From the NCBI GenBank assembly GCA_032622095.1, contig CP136062.1:202147959-202211958 (forward strand): a stretch of DNA of 64,000 bases, given 5' to 3'. Positions 56,491 through 64,000 of the stretch are shown here, one piece after another; positions within the stretch are counted from its first letter, which is position 1; each line of letters begins with the position of its first letter. The position numbers and the translations under genes were made by a program. A model generated the notes under the pieces. The model was not told the origin of the DNA. It saw nothing but the letters and a program-made list of their open reading frames with translations, and did no database searches. This DNA is from Siphonodentalium dalli (taxonomy: Eukaryota > Mollusca > Scaphopoda > Gadilida > Siphonodentaliidae).

Positions 56491-56670
56491 CAAGTGAGAG
56501 AAAAACGCTCTTTATTCATACAACACAAGGAATGTATTAACAAGGAACGCTCTTTATTGTTCAATGCCAAAGAAGTTGGGGAACCGAACTTTCTCAATTC
56601 AATCTCTTGAACTAGGCTATGTGCGCATACAGAGGCCTTATACGAATATAACAAACGCGAGCATAATTTA
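56490..56670 (+). repeat. AACGCTCTTTAT-family repeat copy
   Basis: AAGTGAGAGAAAAACGCTCT, TTATTCATAC, AAGGAATGTATTAACAAGG, then AACGCTCTTTATTGTTC and AACGCGAGCATAATTTAGAC. Same order as 37540-37765. Two perfect AACGCTCTTTATT motifs lie about 41 bp apart. Confidence 0.6.
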
Positions 56671-56875
56671 GACCTTCAAACCACTTATTCCCATAATCAC
56701 ACTGGTAACTTAAATAATAAATCTAATAAATATATTGTTTGTTCGCAACCAAATTACGACACTGACTTAGCATATGTGGCGTTGAGCAATGCATTTGCTA
56801 TGCATATTGTCCAAACTCACACAAGAGCAGACTTCAATTTTAGCTTGTACATTGTTTTAATTCGTTGTGGAACTC

Positions 56876-57067
56876 ACGGTACTATTTGTTAACAGCATCA
56901 GTTTGCCCTACCATCATCAGAGCAATTCAGCAGGACCCAACCGCATCATATCAGATAGGATAGGATAGGATAATTTTATTTATAATACACATATTAATAG
57001 TACAATACATTAACACATAACTAGATCATAATTCAGTATATTGCTGGACCACTTGACCAGGGGTGAT
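56876..57067 (+). repeat. CACCCC-family MITE end interrupted by a LINE tail
   Basis: ACGGTACTATTTGTTAACAG to CCGCATCATATCAGAT, then resumption at TTGCTGGACCACTTGACCAG GGGTG. Between them (~56957-57043) is an insert of four GGATA units followed by an AATTTTATTTATAATACAC segment. Read on the minus strand, the insert is a LINE 3' end with a TATCC tandem tail. Confidence 0.65.
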
Positions 57068-57434
57068 ATATATTTTTCTAGTCCGAATTGTCTAACATTG
57101 ATGTAAAATTGTTGTTATTACATTAAACAAATTCCACCCACCGTCTTTCTTAGTATCCCTATGATCATTATAATCACCTAAGACTGTTCAGTTTCTTATT
57201 TGATTGATTGATTGGTCACACCAATTTTACATTCCGGTGTGTCAGCAAGTGGAGAACACAGCAAACAATGACTTGCGATTGTTATGACAATACCTGGGGA
57301 ATATTTTAATATTCCACAGTTATTGTTAAAATAATGCACACTTATTGTTTAAATAATCCACAGCTATTGTTACCAGTGGGCAATCGGCTGGATATTGTGC
57401 AAGGGAGAACAATAGAAAATATGGCGACTGTGGA
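57067..57434. other. Probable 3' UTR of the LINE on the minus strand
   Basis: Lies immediately downstream of the LINE ORF2 stop. No tandem tail is obvious. Confidence 0.4.
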
Positions 57435-60431
57435 TTAAAATGTTATATAACGCAACAATTGGGTGAGCCATGTTAAAGGTAATTTACAATTCAGAGATTC
57501 TTTGTAGCATGCGGATAAGATATTATGGTCATCTACTTTTGATAGTTTTAGCATGTACCTGAAGAGTTGTAAAATGGCATCATTCGCGATAGGGAAACGG
57601 CCTAACTCTGCTCTAGAAGCGTGATTTGAGGCCTTTCTAGTCAAACATAGAGCCCGTTTACCAAACTTTAGATGTGTTTGTTCACATGGTATGGTATCTT
57701 TGAACGGCAAATTAAGGTCAGTGAACCATATCTCACATCCATACAATAAAATAGGCTTAATTAGTTTATCGAATAGTTTGCATTTAATGGCGATAGGTAA
57801 CACCGGTGTTGTTTTTGTTAAATTTGTTAAAAAGAACATGGCTTTTGATGCTTTTGCGCTCAGATTATCCTGTATTTTTTTCATTTTTCCATTAGATGTG
57901 AAAATTAGTCCTAAATATTTATATTCATCCACTACTTCTATTGGCATATCATTAATGTTAAATACAGGACCATGTTTTGTTTTCCTTGAACGAAAGATCA
58001 TACATTTTGTTTTGCTTACATTAACAGATAGTTCATTGTCAAGCGCGTATTGCTCTAACTTCTTAATTCCCGATTGTAAACCTGTCGGTGATTCAGATAA
58101 TATCACCAGATCGTCTGCGAAAAGCAAATGATTGAGGTTATGATCATGAACGTGTACGGGGTCACATGTTTCGTCAAAAATATTAGCCATATCATCAATG
58201 AAAATCTTGAACAACGTAGGGGATATAGAATACCCTTGACGGACACCTATTGTAGACAATATAGGGGGACCAATTCCCGCCGTTGTTTTAACAGAATAGT
58301 AACTTGATTTGTAAAGAGAAGATAACGCGTCATATATATATATGACCATTAATTCCTACACGTTGCAATTTTTCGAATAACAACGATCTATCAACTGAAT
58401 CAAATGCTTTCTGAAAATCAACAAAAGCTGCATATATAGGTTTTTTGTTTTCTTTATACCTATTAACGATAGTTCGCAATATAAAAGCGCTATCAATTGT
58501 ACTCCGATTTTTCCTAAATCCGAATTGCTTGTCACTAATTAAGTCATTTGCTTCAAGATAACAGTTTATTCGTGTGTTTATAACTTTGTTGAATAACTTA
58601 CCAAAATTACTACTTAAATCAATAGGTCTATAATTGTTAGGGTCATGTCTATTGCCCTTTTTATATAGGGTTTTGATTGTTGACTCGCTCCAGCATACAG
58701 GGTAATGACCTGAGTGTAAAACTGTGTTGACAAAATTTGTGACCTCGTCCAACATAAATGGAATTACTGATTTTAATAATTCATTTGAAATGTTATCTGG
58801 TCCACTAGCTTTGTTATTTTTAAGTTGATACAGGTTATCTAATATCTCGCCTTTAGTTATATCATCATTGTTGAAATTTGTCACAACGGTACTTTGTTTC
58901 ACGGATTTTAATTGCATTTCAGTTGATTCGATTTTTGGACATAGCAGTTTATCGAAAAAATCGATTGTTTCATCCGGGTCTAAATTATTAGAGTTTTCCT
59001 TCTTCGGTCGAATATTATTCACATTCTCCAATATTTCGAGGGGTTACTGGTTTCGAGATTTGATAGCTCGTCAACAATATTTTGGTGGATAATGCGAGAT
59101 TTTCTTTTTGTCTCCCGTTTATATGCTTTTTTTGCTGTGAAAAATTTCAATGTCAGAGATCTATCATGTGGTTTTCTTTTCATTTCCTCAATGACATTTT
59201 CCGTTTCTTTTTTAAGACTTTTACATTCATTATCAAACCATAGTCGTTTACGTCTGCACCTATGTTTATTAAGGGAAAATACTTTTGTTGATGCATTATT
59301 TATTAACTGGAGTATTTCATTTAAATCTCGAATCGCCATTTCCGTATCTGTGGGATCTAGCCCGTACGAAGACATTTGGAACTTCATAAGTTTACTTCGC
59401 ACGTGCGGTTGAAAAACAGCTTGCTTTGCTCTTTCACTACTTTCTTTGTACCATTTCGTCTGTGTTGAACACACGTTATATTTATATTTTAGTCGCTTTT
59501 TAGTCGGACAATTTTTACTTAATTTTATGTGCATTGCCAGCTGGCAATGATCTGAATATTCTGTTGGTGATTTGACACAAAAATAGCTTATATCAGACAA
59601 ATGGCGCTCTTTAATAAGTATGTAATCAACGACGCTAGTTCCATTGTAATGGTAACTCGTGAAATTTCCAAGCAAATCACCAAATTTCCTTCCATTTAAT
59701 ATTCGCATTCCGGTCGATTGGCACATCGACAGGAGCTGCTTTCCAAAACCGTTACAATTTTTATCTAAGCTCAACCTATCTCTAACTGTATCTAAAATAT
59801 AGTTTTCAGAAAGTGTGACATGAGAATCATCGTTCTGCGCAACATAGTCCGGTTGTTCACCTGTGCGTGCGTTGAAATCACCCCCATTATAACTAACTTA
59901 TTAGGCTCCAAACTAGCGATATACTCTTCAATGTTAGTAAAAACAAGTTCTTTCTTATCGTTTTTTTTTCCAATAACTAGAATTTTCTGGTGGAATGTAA
60001 ACGGATATAAATACGATATTCTCGTCAATGTTGAACATCTTACCATCAAATTATATTGATAAAGCCACATCGTTAATGTATTCAGTACGTTTTATGAACT
60101 TTTCATATTTCAAGCGACAATAGAAAGCTACGCCGCATCTTGCATTTTTGTGTGTATCGCGACATAGTTCTATACATCTATAGTTAGGCAATTGTATCAA
60201 TGCAGCATCGTTGTGCCACGTTTCAGTTATTGTAATAAAGTCATAACGATTTAAAAGTGCAGTGAATTCAAGATCTGTTACTTTATTTACAAGACCATGT
60301 GCATTCCACGACGAATAGCACACGCTGTGTGTGTCTGAATTGAGAACTTTAAACATCGGAATTATATAAATATAAGTATTATATAAATATAAGTATTCCG
60401 CGGCCATCGGAGATAGAGCGGAGTCTTTCAA
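57435..60431 (-). pseudogene. LINE ORF2: APE endonuclease + reverse transcriptase, several frameshifts
   Basis: Read from 60431: SWNAHGLVNKVTDLEFTALL and ITITETWHNDAALIQLPNYR (endonuclease start). A frameshifted stretch (60070-59792) has NIEEYIASLEPNKLVIMG, with the expected GDFNARTG in the neighbouring frame across a run of five G. Then SVVDYILIKERHLSDISYFC and TEYSDHCQLAM (SDH endonuclease block), NNKASGPDNISNELLKSVIP, GNRHDPNNYRPIDLSSNFGK, FGFRKNRSTIDSAFIL and FVDFQKAFDSVDRSLL (RT), GVRQGYSISPTLFKIFIDDM, the FADDLVILSES catalytic box near 58111-58140, and a thumb ending RYITF. The domain order is complete, but at least four frame changes disrupt it, so it is inactive. The C-terminal tail seen in the 53.4-54.0 kb relic is missing, so the 3' end may be shortened. 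Confidence 0.92.
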
Positions 60432-60601
60432 TACTCAAATCTATAGTTAATATAAATTTTTCCTTTTCGTGAATTTACAATAGGCCTGTTAACGATCATC
60501 GGATATTTAAATTGTTCGTGTGATTTCAACATTAACATATATATGACATACATTAAATAACATATATACACATGAATATGAACTAAATTGTATCCCAATT
60601 T

Positions 60602-62494
60602 CTAAGCATTGACTGTTCTACTGATTGTTTCTGAAAATTTTATAAGTTGACTGGTGAATACCCTCAAGTCATCTCTCAGAGAAGAGTCAGTACGTGCACT
60701 CTTATTCTGTGTCACATTGGGATTTGAAACGCTTGGCTGTCGCGGCTTAAACGGACCGGCGTAAGCTGCTCCAAATCTCTGGTCCTGTATAACTCTCCCG
60801 CTGTGAGCGTCTCCTCTGCACTGATTATGTGAGAAGTTCTCTCGGTTGTACCATCTATTATCACGAACTTGTTGGAATTTACTTTGAAATTGTCCTGGTT
60901 GTGGAGTATTCTTCGTATATATAATGTTCTTAGCTAAGACTCTGACTCCCGAATAACTAGGGTGCCAATTGTCCCAATACAAGTCTCTGTAGATCTCAGA
61001 TGTGTTCAAATTCACAAATCCAGGCGAGTTGTCAATGAAATGACACCCATTATTTTGACACACCTCACGAATAAGGTTATTTGTTTCCAGAACCAATTCA
61101 TTGATGCGGTCCGAATGCAGCGTAGGGAGAATTGAAGAATAACTTATCTTTGCGGCAGGTAATTTTTCTCGAAGTTTCCCTATCAAGTCCGAAATTTCCT
61201 CTCTCGACGTCTGAATACCATACCGACAACTGTTGATGCCAATATGTACAGTAACTTTATGTACATTATTGAACTTTACAGTATTGTCATCGTCCAGCCA
61301 TCTCATTAAGCCGGCAATCCTCTGACCTGGTTGGAACACTATCTCCGCACGCTCACCTACTAACGCCATCCTATTTGGATCGAGCTTTCTTAAAACAGAA
61401 TCACCAAGGATGAGATGAATTGGTGTTTGGAGTGAAGACGTTTTATTAAATTTCTGGTGGCTGTAATTGTCTGATTCCGATGTCACATTTTCATGCTTCG
61501 CATCAGAATAATCAATGTCACACTCTCCTGGAATCGACTGCAAGCTTTCATTTATAAATGATAAGGCGTCGAATTTATTTGAGACGACCACGCTGTCGTC
61601 TAGAATCTGTTCCTCTGAATCACAATCGCCAGCTGTGATTTCTTTGCATTCCTTAGATTTCACATTTCCTGGTTCCGAATTTGGAGTAGCAGTTTCTTCA
61701 ATATCAGCGACCGGGCATTCATGTCCTTTTATAGACCTCTTCAATGCAGAAACCTGATTAGCAAGTCGACCATTGTGTCGCTTCAGTTCCTTGCATTCTT
61801 TATCTAACTTTGCGATTTTATCCTCCAACTCTGTTTTAATTTCGAAACTATTCCGTATTTTACATGTTATTTCGGATGTCTTTTTGTCCATATCCTCTTT
61901 CAGTTCCCGTGAAATACCCGCGATTGCTTCGTGGAGATAGTCATTCATTTCATTTTGTTCCAGTTTAGTTTCCTCAACCATGAGCTGCATCTCATCCACT
62001 GACCGTTTGATAGATGCGGTTGACAGAAAATTCAATGTTCCAGAATTTGCCTTTCGAGCTGTGGACACACCACGCTTCCTCCGAGGAGTCACAAATAACA
62101 CCTCTTTCTTATTCACCTCATCACACTGCACCACGCTCTCGTCGTGTCCAGATATAGCTTTATCGTCAGTGGCCTCTTCCTCTCCATCTGCACCGCTGGG
62201 ATCCTTATTCACAGTTTCTTCCGCTTTCTCCCAATCAATGGCATCATTTATATCCTTGAATGTTCCAGGTATAACTACAGAGCCGAATCCAGTCTCATAA
62301 ACTGCTGGAAGAACATTTTGAATCCACCATGAAATATTGGCCTTTGTACCCTGTAGCATAATTTTGTTTTGGGTCCTAATTAAATGAATTGTGACTCGTC
62401 TCGATTTTGTTTTCGTTGGTACATTGACAATGTCCTCCACAATATTCTTACCAGTATCGCTAACACATCGCCATACAGCTCCAGATTTTTCCAT
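60602..62494 (-). CDS. LINE ORF1 protein with coiled coil and SGNH/GDSL esterase domain
   Basis: 630 codons remain open. N-terminal part: a KYWDSRKLMEKSGAVWRC stretch resembling the end of a zinc/PHD-like finger lies across the chosen start, then VTIHLIRTQNKIMLQG, a nucleic-acid-binding-like block seen in LINE ORF1s. Residues ~165-255 are heptad-rich and charged (coiled coil). Residues ~360-520 form an SGNH-hydrolase-like domain: ILGDSVLRKL (block I Ser, ~365), VHIGINSCRYG (block III, Asn, ~421) and DNWHPSYSG (block V, Asp/His, ~508). Esterase domains of this kind occur in ORF1 of CR1/L2-group LINEs. It lies 170 bp upstream of ORF2 on the same strand. The start ATG overlaps the preceding stop (TAATG at 62496-62492) and may be an artefact of an upstream frameshift. 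Confidence 0.85.
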   Translation of the reverse strand: MEKSGAVWRCVSDTGKNIVEDIVNVPTKTKSRRVTIHLIRTQNKIMLQGTKANISWWIQNVLPAVYETGFGSVVIPGTFKDINDAIDWEKAEETVNKDPSGADGEEEATDDKAISGHDESVVQCDEVNKKEVLFVTPRRKRGVSTARKANSGTLNFLSTASIKRSVDEMQLMVEETKLEQNEMNDYLHEAIAGISRELKEDMDKKTSEITCKIRNSFEIKTELEDKIAKLDKECKELKRHNGRLANQVSALKRSIKGHECPVADIEETATPNSEPGNVKSKECKEITAGDCDSEEQILDDSVVVSNKFDALSFINESLQSIPGECDIDYSDAKHENVTSESDNYSHQKFNKTSSLQTPIHLILGDSVLRKLDPNRMALVGERAEIVFQPGQRIAGLMRWLDDDNTVKFNNVHKVTVHIGINSCRYGIQTSREEISDLIGKLREKLPAAKISYSSILPTLHSDRINELVLETNNLIREVCQNNGCHFIDNSPGFVNLNTSEIYRDLYWDNWHPSYSGVRVLAKNIIYTKNTPQPGQFQSKFQQVRDNRWYNRENFSHNQCRGDAHSGRVIQDQRFGAAYAGPFKPRQPSVSNPNVTQNKSARTDSSLRDDLRVFTSQLIKFSETISRTVNA

Positions 62495-62715
62495 TAATTT
62501 CCGGCTGTCCCAATATTTAGCAGTAACACCTTTCCGGTAACATTCGAATTTCGTATAGTGTCTAGTTCAATAGTAATACATTTACCTCTGTTTTTTACTT
62601 CGATTTTCTCATATTCGTCCTTCATACCGTTATTCTTCTTTTTTTCCACTTTCTGCACATCAAGTTTGTAATCCCGCTCGTCCGTCACCATAAAGCATTC
62701 CTCGTTTGTATCCAT
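62494..62715 (-). pseudogene. Upstream part of LINE ORF1 in another frame
   Basis: 73 codons beginning MDTNEECFMVTDERD, highly charged, ending NIGTAGN with TAA overlapping the next ATG. The ORF1 frame continues upstream without a stop as FECYRKGVTAKYWDSRKLM, so the likely original protein joined the two by one frame change near 62540. C-x-residues here (GKC ... FEC ... WRC) are consistent with a decayed zinc finger at the N-terminus. Confidence 0.55.
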
Positions 62716-63379
62716 CTTATCCTAGCTTTCCTCTCCGATAAGTCTCCGATGACCCGCCGAAATAGTTTGTTAAAATTCACCGACATTGATTTTCCGAAGA
62801 GACAGAAATTCACGGAGCAATTTCCGTTCCTGCCTTTTACGTCGCGACGTTATGACGTTTTCACATTTAAGGCTATCACATGATAATTTAAGCATAAGCT
62901 TAACGGAATATACAATGTAACACAATTGGTTGTCACTTAATCAGCCATCAAGGTTATTTCTTATTTCGATAAACTTAATATGTATCTCAATGGACCAAAC
63001 AATCCAACTGATGCAAATGAAGTTTCTCTTCACCCGGGTGCGTTATTGACAGCTATTCGTTCCCACGAAATAATTGTTCATCACAGGGAATTTAGAAATT
63101 TTGTGGAAATATATTGGTGAAATATATACGTTTTCGACAAATACAGCGACTAAATTATAAGAAACTTATAAAAGAACTCTGGTTTAGATTAAGCTTACGA
63201 GTTATAGCCGAAAAGGCAAATAAAGGTTGACGTGTGTTATAGAATTTGTGTTCCAACTTTTCAGTTATAACTGTATAACCTTAATCGAATCAAGACTTAT
63301 TTCTCAATTTGACAGCGAATCCATTTGCACATCTAACAATATTATACATAAAACAACTTCTGTGACCAATCCGGACATA
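62716..63379. other. Probable LINE 5' flank, then unique DNA
   Basis: The first part may be the LINE 5' UTR. Nothing else recognised. Confidence 0.4.
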
Positions 63380-63839
63380 TGTGACCCGCCATATCAAATC
63401 CAGTCCTAAGTCGGATTTTTTTTTACCCTGTGCCAATGCATTCTCTTATATATGCGAGTAAACCATAGGTCGCCTCGCATATATAAGAGAATGCATTGGC
63501 CTAACAATATTTTACAATATTAATAATTTTTTCTTGTATTCTTTAACAATTTTATAATTTTACCCATACAGAGCCCCAGACAAACATGAGCAGACGACAC
63601 TCTTATATATGCTTCTATATATGTGTGGGGCTCCCTACAGGGTAATGGATGTTTTTTATTTTATGTCCTAAAAAATGTAAGAAACATTTATTTTAAAAAA
63701 ATGATAAAAAATTGTTAGGCCAATACATTCTCTTATATATGCGAGGCGGCCTAAGGTCGACTCGCAAATATAGGAGAATGCATTGGCACAGGGTAAAAAA
63801 AATCCCGACTGACGACTGGATTTGATATGGCGGGTCACA
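63380..63839. mobile_element. TA-flanked MITE (TGTGACCCGCC ends), second copy, inverted
   Basis: TGTGACCCGCCATATCAAAT at 63380 and its inverse ending at 63839, TA on both sides. The interior is that of 31601-32063 in the opposite orientation: core ends CCCTGTGCCAATGCATT / AATGCATTGGCACAGGG, two hairpins, and the GAGCCCCAGAC...GTGTGGGGCTCC segment. The hairpin arms here carry a few substitutions (GCGAGTAAACC; GCAAATATAGGAG), so this copy is older or less constrained. Confidence 0.85.
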
Positions 63840-64000
63840 TATGAGATACAGTAGAAGTCTTGATACCGCTGATATATTTATTACTCAATAAATCCTAAGA
63901 TTTACAGCCACTGATACCGGGCCACTACTTCCGTGAGAACGCACGAGAGCTGATTGTGGTTGGAGGTATATTATGTGACGTCATATATTTTATTAAGCAC

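Noticed and set aside
57691-62332. Plus-strand frames of 60-146 codons over 57.7-62.3 kb
   Set aside because: Shadows of the LINE ORF1 and ORF2 on the minus strand, which carry the recognisable domains.

Overview
The window looks like repeat-rich nuclear DNA from a eukaryote, most likely a marine invertebrate. The LINE clades, Helitron, hAT, TTAA-type and mariner-type elements, the tRNA-derived SINE and the tandem satellites all fit that. The block at 42.8-43.5 kb resembles repeats common in molluscs, but the species cannot be fixed from this sequence. There is no bacterial operon structure, rRNA, tRNA gene or CRISPR array, and no intact host gene is demonstrable. Almost all recognisable coding matter is broken transposon protein.

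Layout. 0-5.3 kb: a palindromic-type repeat, a decayed LINE reverse transcriptase (+), a short TIR-type repeat, and a 36-bp minisatellite of about 35 units with a 754-bp higher-order duplication. 5.5-9.1 kb: an interspersed repeat, a hAT MITE with an 8-bp target duplication, and a decayed hAT transposase (-). 10-13.5 kb: an L2/CR1-like LINE ORF2 (-) with one in-frame stop and one frameshift. 14.6-22.7 kb: diverged tandem repeats and two MITE families. 23-36 kb: three TTAA-flanked piggyBac-type MITEs, a TA-flanked MITE that shares their hairpin core, a 3.7-kb foldback element with arms of about 335-bp repeats, a Kolobok-like TTAA element and an inverted-arm element. 36-41.5 kb: a LINE fragment (-), a non-autonomous Helitron, a nearly perfect 210-bp mariner-type palindrome and a 30-bp satellite, the last three lying end to end. 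42-47.2 kb: a mollusc-type repeat, a frameshifted PHD-finger gene fragment (-), a satellite of about 130 bp, a dispersed 15-mer and a second 30-bp array with duplicated flank. 47.4-54.2 kb: a SINE, a candidate promoter with a helicase-like first exon or fragment, a long-TIR TTAA element, further repeats and a LINE tail. 55.5-63.8 kb: copies of earlier repeat families, and a nearly full LINE (-) whose ORF1 carries an SGNH/GDSL esterase domain.

The window is best read as a transposon graveyard with nested insertions. The observations most worth following are these: (i) one hairpin core is shared by elements with two unrelated kinds of ends (TTAA/CCCTTT and TA/TGTGACC); (ii) the foldback element has tandem GC-rich subrepeats and a 9-10 bp target duplication; (iii) a bipartite AACGCTCTTTAT motif recurs in Helitron and TTAA-type repeats; (iv) the 15-mer GGTAACGGAGAAAAC occurs seven times in 4 kb. 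All calls come from reading the sequence by eye; no database search was possible.
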